DNA of 64,000 bases, taken from assembly GCF_014636315.1 (NCBI RefSeq), contig NZ_BMED01000002.1:248001-312000 (forward strand), given 5' to 3'. The stretch comes from Parundibacterium terreum (GTDB lineage: Bacteria; Pseudomonadota; Gammaproteobacteria; Burkholderiales; Burkholderiaceae_D). Shown here one piece after another: positions 18,005 through 26,445 of the stretch. The notes under the pieces were generated by a model, which made no database searches, was not told the DNA's origin, and saw nothing but the letters and a program-made list of their open reading frames with translations. Position 1 is the first letter of the stretch. Each line of letters opens with the position of its first letter. The position numbers and the translations under genes were made by a program.

Positions 18005-19201
18005 TTATGCCGCAGCCGCAGTGTCTTTATTGCTGGTCATTCTGTCTTCATGCTTCGGTGCCGGCCACAAGCCCGCGGGACGGTTCAGCATGATCACGAC
18101 CATTGCCAGGCCGTACAGTAATTGACGCAATACTTCGGCTTCAATCAGGATTTTGCCGAACAGCAGATTTTGTATCGGTTCCACGCTATGGCGCAATACT
18201 TCAGGCAAGGCTGCCAGAATCACCGCGCCCAGCACCACGCCAGGGATATGGCCGATACCGCCCAGTACCACCATCGCCAGTACCGAGATCGATTCCAGCA
18301 GAGAGAAGGACTCAGGAGACACGAAACCCTGGAATGCCGCAAACATCGAACCCGAGATGCCGCCGAAAGAAGCACCCATCGAGAATGCCAGCAGCTTGAT
18401 ATTGCGGGTGTTGATGCCCATCGCCTTGGCAGCGATTTCATCTTCGCGTATAGCTACCCAGGCACGGCCCAAGCGGGAGTGCTGCAGACGGGATGATATA
18501 AAGATGATCGCGATACACAGTGCCAGGAACAGGAAGTAGTAGGCGTTCACGGAAGGCAGGCTGAAACCGCCCAGATGCACCGTTGCCTGCGAACCCGCTT
18601 CGCCATTCAGGGAAACGCCGAAAATGCGGATAGGGTCGATCAGGTTGATACCTTGCGGACCGTTAGTGAAATTGATGGGCGCATTCATGTTATTCATGAA
18701 AATACGGATAATTTCACCAAAGCCCAGCGTGACGATGGCCAGGTAATCGCCGCGCAGTTTCAATGTCGGTGCGCCGAGCACTGCGCCGAAGAAGCCTGCC
18801 AACGCAGCAGCTATAGGGACAATCAGCCATACCGACAGGTGCAAGCCGGTTTTGGTGATCTCAGGACCGCATACCGCAATCAGGAAATTCCCTACCGCGG
18901 GATAGCTGTTGACAAAGGATTCCAGCACTGTCGCGAACTGTGGCGATGCCAGCAAACCTGCCGTGTAAGCGCCTACCGCATAAAACGCGATATAACCCAG
19001 ATCCAGCAAGCCGGCAAAACCGACCACGATATTCAAGCCCAGCGCCAGCATGATGTACAGCAGCGCAAAGTCGATGATACGCACCCAGGAATTACCGAAG
19101 TTGGATGCAACGAACGGAAAGGCTACCAGCAGCACCGCCAGGATGGCGAAGTTGGTATAGGCCTTTTTAGGATTACTTTTTATATCAAATGCACTCGACA
19201 T
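18005..19201 (-). CDS. livM: Branched-chain amino acid ABC transporter permease LivM
   Basis: Inner-membrane permease, 398 residues, many hydrophobic helices starting with FAILAVLLVAFPFVA. The family block FAGLLDLGYIAFYAVGAYTAGLL and the EAA-like cytoplasmic loop ...RLGRAWVAIREDEIAAKAMGIN are clear, as is PTLKLRGDYLAIVTLGFGEIIRI. The protein is longer than many LivM because of inserted extracytoplasmic loops (around residues 90-130 and 200-225) and a hydrophilic tail. Start ATG at 19201 has AAGGAG upstream and lies 11 bp after livH. Confidence 0.94.
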   Translation of the reverse strand: MSSAFDIKSNPKKAYTNFAILAVLLVAFPFVASNFGNSWVRIIDFALLYIMLALGLNIVVGFAGLLDLGYIAFYAVGAYTAGLLASPQFATVLESFVNSYPAVGNFLIAVCGPEITKTGLHLSVWLIVPIAAALAGFFGAVLGAPTLKLRGDYLAIVTLGFGEIIRIFMNNMNAPINFTNGPQGINLIDPIRIFGVSLNGEAGSQATVHLGGFSLPSVNAYYFLFLALCIAIIFISSRLQHSRLGRAWVAIREDEIAAKAMGINTRNIKLLAFSMGASFGGISGSMFAAFQGFVSPESFSLLESISVLAMVVLGGIGHIPGVVLGAVILAALPEVLRHSVEPIQNLLFGKILIEAEVLRQLLYGLAMVVIMLNRPAGLWPAPKHEDRMTSNKDTAAAA

Positions 19202-19212
19202 GTCTGTTCTCC

Positions 19213-20142
19213 TTAGGCGCGGTCGGCAACACGTTCACCCATGATGCCGGATGGCCGCAAGGTCAATACGATAATCAACACGATGAAAGCGAAGATATCC
19301 TGATATTGGCTACCTAGAATGCCACCGGTCAGGTCGCCGATATAACCGGCGCCTAGGCTCTCGATCAGGCCCAGCAGAATACCACCCACCATCGCGCCGT
19401 AGATATTGCCGATACCGCCCAGCACCGCTGCGGAGAATGCCTTCAGGCCCGGAACGAAGCCCATCGCGAATTGCGCGGAAGAGTAGTTCGCCGCCCACAT
19501 CACGCCGGCTATCGCTGCCAGCGCAGCACCGATCGCAAATGTAGCCACAATCACCTTGTTGGAATCAACGCCCATCAAGCCGGCGACCCTTGGGTTTTCC
19601 GCTGTAGCGCGCATAGCGCGGCCCATGCGGGTTTTTTCAACCAGCAGCACCAGTCCCACCATCGCCAGTGTCGCCAATACCAGCAGCACGACCTGGGTTT
19701 GCGAGATGACCGCACCGCCAACAGGAATCGGCGTGAAAGGCAACACGGATGGGAAAGGTATCGGGCTGCGGCCCCAGATCATCATCGCAAACACCTGCAC
19801 CAGGATGGACACGCCAATCGCCGTGATCAACGGAGCCAGACGCGGCGCATTACGCAATTTGCGGTAGGCCACACGCTCGATCAATACATTGACGGCGATA
19901 CATACCGGTATCGCTGCGATGATGGCAATCAGCAGTTGCACCATGCCAGGCAGGCCCGGGGCAACTGTCTGTAATAGCTTGACGACCGTAATACCGACCA
20001 TGGCTCCTACCATCAGCACGTCGCCGTGGGCGAAGTTGATCAGGTTCAGGACCCCGTACACCATGGTGTACCCGAGCGCGACCAGGGCATACATGCTCCC
20101 CAGCACCAGTCCATTAATAATTTGTTGGATAAAGGTATCCAT
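19213..20142 (-). CDS. livH: Branched-chain amino acid ABC transporter permease LivH
   Basis: Partner permease, 309 residues. N-terminus MDTFIQQIINGLVLGSMYALVALGYTMVYGVLNLINFAHGD is diagnostic of LivH; the cytoplasmic EAA loop is RMGRAMRATAENPRVAGLMGVD. First structural gene of livHMGF here. No livK/livJ binding protein is adjacent; the neighbour upstream is ispH, 514 bp away, so the binding protein must be encoded elsewhere. A leader ORF and hairpin in the upstream region may regulate readthrough. Confidence 0.95.
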   Translation of the reverse strand: MDTFIQQIINGLVLGSMYALVALGYTMVYGVLNLINFAHGDVLMVGAMVGITVVKLLQTVAPGLPGMVQLLIAIIAAIPVCIAVNVLIERVAYRKLRNAPRLAPLITAIGVSILVQVFAMMIWGRSPIPFPSVLPFTPIPVGGAVISQTQVVLLVLATLAMVGLVLLVEKTRMGRAMRATAENPRVAGLMGVDSNKVIVATFAIGAALAAIAGVMWAANYSSAQFAMGFVPGLKAFSAAVLGGIGNIYGAMVGGILLGLIESLGAGYIGDLTGGILGSQYQDIFAFIVLIIVLTLRPSGIMGERVADRA

Positions 20143-20238
20143 ATTGTTTCTCTCTCTTTTAAACGAATCAAAATTTTGCCGAAAAACAAAACTCTTGGCT
20201 TAGAAGCATGTTCAGCAAAAATCATTCCTGATAACAAA

Positions 20239-20268
20239 AGCGGCACCCGGTCGATGCTGGGTGCCGCT
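20239..20268 (-). terminator. Terminator-like hairpin in the livH leader
   Basis: AGCGGCACCC and GGGTGCCGCT form a perfect ten-base stem around a ten-base loop, followed on the minus strand by TTTTGTT. It lies about 97 bp before livH and 16 bp after the small ORF, so it may be an attenuator or end a small RNA. Confidence 0.6.
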
Positions 20269-20284
20269 GAAGTCTGGAAAGCTG

Positions 20285-20341
20285 TTATCCGAAAGGACGC
20301 GTTAAGGTATTCGGAGCAATGGAAGTGTGGTGAAAACACAT
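20285..20341 (-). CDS. Possible 18-codon leader ORF upstream of livH
   Basis: ATG at 20341 preceded by GAGGAG at good spacing; it encodes MCFHHTSIAPNTLTRPFG and stops at TAA, 16 bp before a terminator-like hairpin. It lacks runs of Leu, Ile or Val codons, so it is not a classic branched-chain attenuator peptide. It may be a regulatory small ORF or chance. Function unknown. Confidence 0.4.
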   Translation of the reverse strand: MCFHHTSIAPNTLTRPFG

Positions 20342-20427
20342 GATAGGACTCTCCTCGACAACTTTTAGTAAAAAAGCTTTTTTATATTCTGGCACTACTT
20401 TATAGGTAATCCAGCAATTGCGGCGAG

Positions 20428-20455
20428 ATTATACAGGCTAGTTATATCGTCGCAA
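20428..20455 (-). promoter_or_regulatory. Near-consensus promoter ahead of the liv leader
   Basis: TTGCGA (20455-20450), 16 bp, then a perfect TATAAT (20433-20428) on the minus strand. A start near 20421 gives a leader of about 280 nt before livH, containing the small ORF and the hairpin. Confidence 0.6.
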
Positions 20456-20656
20456 TGGCAAAAGAACCACTGGTGTTTCGATATGAACATAAATACTACT
20501 ATACCCGTTCCCGCCAGGACAGCAGAAACCGGAAATTTCCGGTTTTCAGCTGCGCAGCAATGTTAGCGACGAAATCGCCTAATAAAATATGGAATAAAAG
20601 AAGAGTTACAAATTTAATTTCAAGACAGAAGCAAGAAATTGATGGAAAACAAATAT
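20456..20656. other. Spacer downstream of ispH
   Basis: Contains the perfect palindrome AAACCGGAAATTTCCGGTTT (20526-20545) without a T run, which may weakly terminate ispH transcripts. Otherwise nothing recognised. Confidence 0.4.
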
Positions 20657-21592
20657 TTATTTTGTTGTATTCAAGCCCTTGGGCATAGGAAAAGTGACAT
20701 TTTCGATCGCCCCATCCAAAGCGCGCACACTTTTGGCGCCCAGCTGCTTGAGCTTGGCAATCACATCCTGCACCAATACTTCCGGCGCTGATGCGCCCGC
20801 AGTCACGCCTATACGCTGCACATCGGTGATCCAGTCGGGATCAATCGCTTCTGCGTTGTCCACCATATACGACGCAGCCCCCTTCTTCAACGCCACTTCG
20901 CGCAAGCGATTGGAGTTGGAGCTATTTGCGCTACCGACCACGATCACCAGGTCCACCTGCGGCGCCATGAATTTGACAGCTTCCTGGCGATTGGTCGTGG
21001 CATAGCAGATATCGCCCTTTTTGGGTTCGCTGATATTCGGAAAGCGCTGCTTCAGTGCAGTAATGATTTCCTCAGTATCGTCAACGGACAGCGTGGTTTG
21101 CGAAACATAGGCCAGCAAGTCGGGATTATTCACTTGCAGGACATTGACGTCCTCCACCGTCTCGACCAGGTACATGCCGCCTTCGCTCTGCCCCATCGTT
21201 CCTTCTACTTCAGGATGCCCCTGATGGCCTATCATGATGATCTCACGGCCTTCGCGGCGCATCTTTGCCACTTCCATATGTACCTTGGTCACTAGCGGAC
21301 AGGTGGCATCGAATACAGTCAGCCCGCGGGCTTCAGCATCTCTCCTGACACTTTGCGGCACACCATGCGCTGAAAAGATCAAGGTATTACCAGCCGGCAC
21401 ATCGTCCAGGTCTTCTATAAAGATGGCGCCCTTCTCCCGCAAATCGCTGACTACGTAGGCGTTATGCACGATTTCATGGCGCACGTAGATAGGAGCACCA
21501 AATTGTTGCAGCGCGCGCTCTACGATTTCTATCGCACGGTCTACCCCTGCGCAAAAACCGCGGGGCTGGGCCAGTAAAATTTCTTTATCCAT
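20657..21592 (-). CDS. ispH: 4-hydroxy-3-methylbut-2-enyl diphosphate reductase
   Basis: Last enzyme of the MEP isoprenoid pathway, reducing HMBPP to IPP and DMAPP with an iron-sulfur cluster in the cytoplasm. The three cluster cysteines are seen in [23 protein letters not shown] and [13 protein letters not shown]; the VRHEIVHN and [11 protein letters not shown] histidines are also present. I use the ATG at 21592 ([12 protein letters not shown]); the longer frame starts with GTG. Located directly after fkpB on the same strand, the usual fkpB-ispH pair. Confidence 0.95.
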   Translation of the reverse strand: MDKEILLAQPRGFCAGVDRAIEIVERALQQFGAPIYVRHEIVHNAYVVSDLREKGAIFIEDLDDVPAGNTLIFSAHGVPQSVRRDAEARGLTVFDATCPLVTKVHMEVAKMRREGREIIMIGHQGHPEVEGTMGQSEGGMYLVETVEDVNVLQVNNPDLLAYVSQTTLSVDDTEEIITALKQRFPNISEPKKGDICYATTNRQEAVKFMAPQVDLVIVVGSANSSNSNRLREVALKKGAASYMVDNAEAIDPDWITDVQRIGVTAGASAPEVLVQDVIAKLKQLGAKSVRALDGAIENVTFPMPKGLNTTK

Positions 21593-21650
21593 GTTGAAGC
21601 CGAATTCCACTTAAATGATGACTTGAGCTGATGTTTTTAAAAGGCAGCTT

Positions 21651-22118
21651 TTACAATATACCGATAATCCTGGTTTCAAACAGCAAAGTCTGTCCGGCCA
21701 GGGGATGGTTGAAGTCAAATAAAGCACTGTCTTCGTCCAGCGCACGCAGGATGCCGGCAAAGCGCCCTCCGGAAGGCGCGGAAAAATCGACCATGTCGCC
21801 AATCGCATACTGCTCGCCAAAGTTGGAGTTCTCTTTCAGCGTCGCCAGCGACACGCGCTGCAATAGCTCTGGGTTGCGCGGACCAAAGGCTTTTTCTGGC
21901 GGCAATTCCTGAGTGGTATGCGAGCCCTCTTCCAATCCCAGCAAGGAAGCTTCCAGTTCAGGCGCCAATTGTCCTGTGCCTAATTGTAATGTTGCAGGAT
22001 TTTCATTAAAAGTGCTGATAATATCTTCACCTTGCAAGCTTGCAATTCTGTAATGCAGGGTAAGGTAAGCGTCCGGAGTGACGACGGGGACGGTTGCGGG
22101 CGTATTTGGTGTAGACAT
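21651..22118 (-). CDS. fkpB: FKBP-type peptidyl-prolyl isomerase, SlpA/FkpB-like
   Basis: A 155-residue cytoplasmic PPIase/chaperone of the SlyD/SlpA group: FKBP core (LTLHYRIASLQGEDIISTFNENPATLQLGTGQLAPELEASLLGLEEGS in pieces) with the insert-in-flap domain, ending NHPLAGQTLLFETRIIGI as in SlpA. It lacks the His-rich metal-binding tail of SlyD. Adjacent to ispH, the same pairing as in E. coli. ATG at 22118, divergent from radC. Confidence 0.9.
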   Translation of the reverse strand: MSTPNTPATVPVVTPDAYLTLHYRIASLQGEDIISTFNENPATLQLGTGQLAPELEASLLGLEEGSHTTQELPPEKAFGPRNPELLQRVSLATLKENSNFGEQYAIGDMVDFSAPSGGRFAGILRALDEDSALFDFNHPLAGQTLLFETRIIGIL

Positions 22119-22205
22119 AATTCAATGCGAAATCAGGGTAAGCCAGTATTGTAAGCTAGCTGGGGCGTGTTGACATTTTCTTCGCAATTTAAGGGCATAT
22201 CTATT

Positions 22206-22880
22206 ATGGCAATTACCGACTGGCCGGAAGACCAGAGGCCGCGCGAACGCTTGATCAAGAACGGCGCGCAGGCATTGTCGGACGCCGAATTACTGGCAGT
22301 CTTCCTGCGCGTGGGAGTCAAAGGGAAGAGCGCGGTAGATCTGGGCCGCGACATGATCAGCCGCTTCGGCTCCTTATCTGGCCTGTTTTCCGCCGGCATC
22401 AAGGATTTCTCTGCGATGCATGGGCTGGGCGACGCCAAGTATGCACAAATGCAGGCCGTACTGGAGCTGGCCAAGCGTGCCATCTCCGAAGAATTGCAAA
22501 GCAACACCAGCCTGTCATCGCCACAGGCGGTCAAAAATTACCTGCAGCTAATGATAGGCAACAAACCGCATGAATCTTTTGCCGTGTTGTTCCTGGATAT
22601 CAAGAACAGGCTGATTGCATCGGAAGAATTGTTTCGCGGCACACTTAGCCACGCGAGCGTTTATCCGCGCGAGGTCGTCAAGGCAGCGCTGCAACATAAT
22701 GCCGCCGCCATCATCCTGGCGCACAACCACCCCTCAGGCTCCTGCGAGCCCAGCAATGCCGATCTCAGCCTCACGCAGACCTTGAAACAAGCACTGTCAT
22801 TGGTAGATGTAAGGGTGCTGGACCATTTTATTGTTGCCAATCCGAATGTGTATTCCTTTGCAGAACATGGTCAAATTTAG
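22206..22880 (+). CDS. radC: RadC family JAB/MPN domain protein
   Basis: A 224-residue DUF2466 protein: N-terminal helix-hairpin-helix-like part ([23 protein letters not shown]) and C-terminal JAB1/MPN+ metalloprotease-like domain with HNHPSG near residue 172 and the following acidic residue. Once tied to DNA repair, the family function is unsettled. I use the ATG at 22206 ([16 protein letters not shown]); the longer frame begins with TTG. Its 3' end and 56 bp beyond recur at 25413-25652, on the far side of an accessory cassette; in most proteobacteria rpmB follows radC directly. Confidence 0.92.
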   Translation: MAITDWPEDQRPRERLIKNGAQALSDAELLAVFLRVGVKGKSAVDLGRDMISRFGSLSGLFSAGIKDFSAMHGLGDAKYAQMQAVLELAKRAISEELQSNTSLSSPQAVKNYLQLMIGNKPHESFAVLFLDIKNRLIASEELFRGTLSHASVYPREVVKAALQHNAAAIILAHNHPSGSCEPSNADLSLTQTLKQALSLVDVRVLDHFIVANPNVYSFAEHGQI

Positions 22881-22936
22881 GCTACTCTCCATGAAAAGTC
22901 TTAATTGTTAAATATTAAAAATCAACAAGACACAAT
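22709..22936 (+). repeat. Direct repeat, copy A: radC 3' end and flank
   Basis: From CATCATCCTGG through the radC stop and on to GACACAAT. It matches 25413-25652 at roughly 85 percent over the aligned coding part, and also in the 56 bp after the stop codon (TTGTTAAAT..TTAAAAATCAA..AAGACACAAT). Copy A keeps the intact HNHPSG motif and reading frame. Confidence 0.85.
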
Positions 22937-22958
22937 GATCATGGGCCATTTTTAATTT

Positions 22959-23696
22959 TCAGTTCTTAGAGGCAGCCTCTTCAATGACAGCCGCCACTTC
23001 CGCGGGACGTGAAATGTAAACAGCATGGCTGCTTTTGATCTCCGTAACGGTGAAGCCGCCGCGCTTGTACATAAACCGTTCCAGTTCTGGGTTGATGGCC
23101 CGGTCCTCGGTCGCAACAATCCCCCAACTGGGCTTACTCTTCCAGGCCGGATTGCTGATCTTGGTGCTGAATGCGGCCGCATTTGGAAGCACTTGCGAAA
23201 TGGACATGAAATGGGCAGTTTTTGCCGGCAAGTCAGCCGCGAAATCCTGGTGGAACATGGCAGGATCAAGCTGGAGATAACCATCGGGCGTGCGTTTGGA
23301 CGCAGTGGATGCGGGGGGAAGTTTCTGGCGCAGCACCGCAGCCGATTCACCTTCATCCGGCGCATAAGCTGCGACGAATACCAACGCGCTCACCTTCGGC
23401 TCGCTGCCCGCCTGAGTGATTACCAAACCCCCATAGCTATGCCCAACAAGAACGACCGGTCCATCTTGGGCAGCGAGCACCCGCTTGACGGCCGTCACAT
23501 CCTCCTCCAGCGAAGTTTCCGGATGCTGCACTACGGTTACCCGGTAGCCTTTAGCTTCCAGTATTTCGGCAACATCACGCCACCCCGATCCGTCTGCGAA
23601 TGCACCATGGACAAGCACGACATTTTTAGCAGCAATCGCAGGAACGGCCTGAGCCAAGGCAACTGCGATTGCAATTGAGGAGATAATACGGTTCAT
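22959..23696 (-). CDS. Exported alpha/beta hydrolase
   Basis: A 245-residue alpha/beta-hydrolase with an N-terminal signal peptide (MNRIISSIAIAVALAQAVPAIAA) and, right after it, VVLVHGAFADGSGW. The nucleophile elbow GHSYGG gives the catalytic Ser; an Asp in ATEDRAINPE and His in SSHAVYISRP complete the triad. The closest recognisable group is the salicylate-esterase/hydroxynitrile-lyase-like family common in proteobacterial accessory DNA. Substrate unknown. First gene within the DNA bracketed by the radC repeats, reading against radC. Confidence 0.82.
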   Translation of the reverse strand: MNRIISSIAIAVALAQAVPAIAAKNVVLVHGAFADGSGWRDVAEILEAKGYRVTVVQHPETSLEEDVTAVKRVLAAQDGPVVLVGHSYGGLVITQAGSEPKVSALVFVAAYAPDEGESAAVLRQKLPPASTASKRTPDGYLQLDPAMFHQDFAADLPAKTAHFMSISQVLPNAAAFSTKISNPAWKSKPSWGIVATEDRAINPELERFMYKRGGFTVTEIKSSHAVYISRPAEVAAVIEEAASKN

Positions 23697-23775
23697 ACAG
23701 CGCTCCTTTCACTTGTGAACCCATCTATCCGAACCATTCAGACGCAGCGAAGCAGTCACGGAAGCTCTATAGTCT

Positions 23776-23812
23776 CAGTTCCCTGCGGCACACTTTGGAC
23801 TGCACGGAACTG
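23776..23812. promoter_or_regulatory. Inverted repeat upstream of the hydrolase gene
   Basis: CAGTTCCCTGC and the inverted GTGCACGGAACTG-side arm share CAGTTCC-N-TGC, 80-116 bp before the hydrolase start. The spacing suits a dimeric regulator such as LysR or TetR type; no regulator gene is nearby. Confidence 0.35.
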
Positions 23813-23874
23813 AAAGATTGCCAAAGCCACCATCAGTCACAGTCATTTTCCCAAAGGGAATTGGGGTAGCGCAG

Positions 23875-24546
23875 TTACCCACGCAGCGCTTTGACAATTT
23901 CCTCGGCCATTGGACCTCCTGATGCAGGGTTCTGTCCGGTAAACAAACGCCCGTCTACGACAACCTTGGGTTGCCATGGTTCGACAGAGGAGAATTGCGC
24001 CCCCTCCTTGACAAGTGCATCTTCCAAAAGGAAGGGTACATCGTCCTTAGCGTAATCAAATTCTTCCTTGTTGGAAAAGCCAGTTACTTTCTTCCCCTTA
24101 ACGAGTGAGGAGCCGTCTTTAAGCGTAACGCCGAGCAGTGCGCAGGGGCCGTGGCATACCGCTGAAACCAGCAATCCTCCGTCCCAGGCTCGCGCAACCG
24201 CAGACTTTACTCCGGGATCAGTCGCCACGTCGGCCATTGGACCAAGACCGCCAGGTACCAGGATAGCGTCATAGTCAAGCACATCCACTTCGGATAATTT
24301 GCGGCTCTTGCCGAGCCGGCGAATAGATTTACTGTTGCGGAAAGCCACCTGGACAGGATCTTTCTCGTCATAGCCATCTTCTGAGGGCTTGCCACCCAAT
24401 GGAGACGCATACTCCACAGCGATACCATTTTTCTCAAACACTTCGAGTGGATGCGCAATTTCGGGAAAGAAGAATCCGGTGGGACGTTTGTTTGGGCCGA
24501 TAAAGTGCGTGTTAGTCACGATGAACAGGATATGTTTCAAGCTCAT
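23875..24546 (-). CDS. DJ-1/PfpI (type 1 glutamine amidotransferase-like) protein
   Basis: A 223-residue member of the DJ-1/PfpI superfamily, Hsp31/glyoxalase III-like. The nucleophile is Cys at about residue 130 in SAVCHGPCALLGV; an upstream Glu in GFFFPEIAHPLEVF is in the family position, and FTGQNPASGGPMAEEIVKAL is the usual C-terminus. Members act as glutathione-independent glyoxalases or stress chaperones. SD-like GGAG precedes the ATG at 24546. Sits in the cassette between radC copies. Confidence 0.88.
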   Translation of the reverse strand: MSLKHILFIVTNTHFIGPNKRPTGFFFPEIAHPLEVFEKNGIAVEYASPLGGKPSEDGYDEKDPVQVAFRNSKSIRRLGKSRKLSEVDVLDYDAILVPGGLGPMADVATDPGVKSAVARAWDGGLLVSAVCHGPCALLGVTLKDGSSLVKGKKVTGFSNKEEFDYAKDDVPFLLEDALVKEGAQFSSVEPWQPKVVVDGRLFTGQNPASGGPMAEEIVKALRG

Positions 24547-24684
24547 GTCAATCTCCTACAGGTAGAAAGTAAGGACCGTCTTACTTCAAAATAACTTCGA
24601 AGAAGGAATACCTCTTGTCTTAGCCCTGATGCATTAGAGATCGTCAGAGCCAGGCAAAATCTATGTCTGCCGCGGCAACTCTAC

Positions 24685-24987
24685 TTAAGCCGGGTTGACA
24701 TCGCTGCCTTCGACCAACAAGAGACGGTATTTCGCGCCCTTCAACCGGTGCTGGCGGGCCTCCTGATACGCGGGACTTTCGTACCATGCGTGCGCAGCTG
24801 CCATGTCGGGGAAACGCAGTATCGCGACGCCATCCGTTGCCGCGCCCTCTAGTACGTCGAGCTTGCCGTAGAATGCTACGCGGGCAATGTCGTGACCTGC
24901 ACGTGCGGCAGGCGCGGTTTGCGCGTATTTGTCCATCTCCGCGGCATCGACAACACTCTCACGGATGAAGATAACGTAAGCAGACAT
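24685..24987 (-). CDS. DUF1330 family protein
   Basis: A 100-residue ferredoxin-like (dimeric alpha/beta barrel) protein. SAYVIFIRESVVDAAEMDKYAQ, a central FYGKLDVLEG and ILRFPDMAAAHAWYESPAYQEAR..RLLLVEG are the DUF1330 pattern. The biochemical role of the family is unknown. AAGGAGC precedes the ATG at 24987. An SDR remnant lies immediately upstream, suggesting an acquired small operon that has since lost a gene. Confidence 0.85.
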   Translation of the reverse strand: MSAYVIFIRESVVDAAEMDKYAQTAPAARAGHDIARVAFYGKLDVLEGAATDGVAILRFPDMAAAHAWYESPAYQEARQHRLKGAKYRLLLVEGSDVNPA

Positions 24988-25007
24988 TGCAAGCTCCTTT
25001 AAGCAGA

Positions 25008-25158
25008 TTAGAATTCCTGCGCCACGGGACGAAGGACAATTTCATTGATGTCAAAAACTTGAGCTTGCTCAATGGCGAAAGCGATAGTGCGCGCAACGGA
25101 ATTGGCTAGTATCGCCATCTGTAATCAGAACCACTTTACCTTGCACACCATTATTCAT
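25008..25158 (-). pseudogene. Remnant of a short-chain dehydrogenase (internal deletion)
   Basis: On the minus strand an ATG at 25158 with GGGGAAACGGG before it starts MNNGVQGKVVLIT, the first beta strand of an SDR. About 30 bp later, in a different frame, it passes directly to SVARTIAFAIEQAQVFDINE and then IVLRPVAQEF and stop, a typical SDR C-terminus. Nearly the whole Rossmann core is missing and the junction is out of frame, so no functional protein is expected. Confidence 0.75.
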
Positions 25159-25412
25159 CCCGTTTCCCCTTGTTGCTGGGGCAAGGCAACGTCGACTGCT
25201 AGCTAACATCGAATCCAAGTTTAGCAATAGCAACTAACGGGGCATTTTTTAGAATTTTCGTTGCCAACCGCAACCCTGATATTGAACAGCACTGCTGCGC
25301 GCACAGGAAGCGAACCCATGAATGACTTGAGAGGGCATTAATATTGGATGCAACAAGGCTAACGATCAAGATAGTATAGGCCTTGATGAATAAATGTTAA
25401 AAATGGTAAAAA
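25159..25412. other. Gene-free stretch inside the radC-rpmB cassette
   Basis: About 250 bp between the SDR remnant and the second radC fragment. No ORF, hairpin with T run or RNA gene was recognised; it is AT-richer than its surroundings. Confidence 0.4.
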
Positions 25413-25652
25413 CACTATCATCCTGGTACTCAAGCACCGTTCAGGCTCCTGCGAGCCCAGCAATGCCAATATCAGCCTGACGTAGACTTTGAAACAAGCG
25501 CTGTCGTTGCAGGATACTGATATGTATAAGGCTGCTGGACCATTTTATTATCGCCAATCCGCACCTGTATTCCTTTGCCGAACATGGCCAAATCTAGGCT
25601 TTTCTCTATGAAAATCCAAATTGTTAAATCTTAAAAATCAATAAGACACAAT
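25413..25652 (+). pseudogene. Direct repeat copy B: degenerate second radC 3' end
   Basis: It aligns with 22709-22936 from CATCCTGG to GACACAAT. Compared with copy A the HNHPSG codons are ruined, a CAG codon has become an in-frame TAG (25483-25485), and about ten bases are inserted near 25510-25530. The radC stop and the 56-bp flank are also repeated. It ends directly before the rpmB promoter, the position where radC's real 3' end should stand in the ancestral radC-rpmB order. Confidence 0.85.
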
Positions 25653-25668
25653 TAATTTACGCAAGTCG

Positions 25669-25697
25669 TTGATAATTCGCAGAATTTTCGTTATACT
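25669..25697 (+). promoter_or_regulatory. Promoter of rpmB-rpmG
   Basis: TTGATA (25669-25674), 17 bp, TATACT (25692-25697), about 40 bp before the rpmB ATG. Close to sigma70 consensus, fitting highly expressed ribosomal genes. Confidence 0.75.
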
Positions 25698-25737
25698 CAC
25701 GTTTTTTCCAATTCTGGAAACCACTAAGGAGTTAAGC

Positions 25738-25974
25738 ATGGCACGTGTCTGCCAAGTTACTGGGAAGGGGCCAATGGTTGGCAACAACGTTTCCCACGCT
25801 AATAACAAAACTAAACGTCGTTTCTTGCCTAACCTGCAAAATCGTCGCTTTTTCGTAGAATCTGAGAATCGCTGGGTTTCCCTGCGTTTGTCTAACGCTG
25901 GCCTGCGTATTATTGACAAAATCGGCATCGATGCCGTTTTGGTTGATCTGCGTGCTCGCGGCGAAAAAGTTTAA
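25738..25974 (+). CDS. rpmB: 50S ribosomal protein L28
   Basis: 78-residue large-subunit protein starting [28 protein letters not shown] sequence and ending LRARGEKV, a standard L28. The ATG at 25738 follows AAGGAG; in-frame codons further upstream are promoter DNA. Paired with rpmG 25 bp downstream, the usual arrangement. Confidence 0.97.
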   Translation: MARVCQVTGKGPMVGNNVSHANNKTKRRFLPNLQNRRFFVESENRWVSLRLSNAGLRIIDKIGIDAVLVDLRARGEKV

Positions 25975-25999
25975 GCGAAACTATTGTTAGGAAAATATC

Positions 26000-26167
26000 A
26001 TGGCTAAATCTGGTCGCGACAAAATCAAACTGGAATCGACTGCTGGTACGGGTCATTTCTACACAACATCCAAAAACAAGCGCACTATGCCTGAAAAAAT
26101 GGAGATCATGAAGTTTGATCCCAAGGCTCGTAAGCACGTTATCTACAAAGAAACCAAGATCAAGTAA
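26000..26167 (+). CDS. rpmG: 50S ribosomal protein L33
   Basis: A 55-residue protein reading [20 protein letters not shown] and continuing [15 protein letters not shown] to YKETKIK. It lacks the two CxxC zinc motifs, so it is the zinc-independent L33 form. AGGAAAATATC precedes the ATG. A terminator follows 20 bp after the stop. Confidence 0.96.
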   Translation: MAKSGRDKIKLESTAGTGHFYTTSKNKRTMPEKMEIMKFDPKARKHVIYKETKIK

Positions 26168-26186
26168 TCTTCGTTTTTTTGTCAAA

Positions 26187-26221
26187 GAATCCCTGCTGTT
26201 GTATTCGCGGGGATTTTTTTC
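26187..26221 (+). terminator. Terminator of rpmB-rpmG
   Basis: AATCCCTGC and CGGGGATT arms followed by T7. Confidence 0.75.
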
Positions 26222-26395
26222 GTCTGTCGCAAACTCTACGCACTTTACCAACAAAACAACTCCCGGAACTCAGGCTCTTGATAGGGATAGGTATTGATAG
26301 CCTCCTACCCCAGCCTTCCCCTACTTATCACTCGGCCACTTTGGCAGCAAGCAGCCCGCCTGCACCTTTCATTGACAGACAAAGCATCGAACAAT

Positions 26396-26425
26396 AAAAA
26401 ACGGCGCCTCAAGCGCCGTTTTTTT
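26396..26425. terminator. Bidirectional terminator
   Basis: ACGGCGC-CTCAA-GCGCCGT with A5 before and T7 after; ends the desaturase gene on the minus strand and backs up the rpmG terminator. Confidence 0.8.
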
Positions 26426-26445
26426 ACCAACTCAAACTCAGGCTA

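Noticed and set aside
25413..25652. Second radC fragment as a real gene
   Set aside because: In-frame stop, lost active-site motif and no start.
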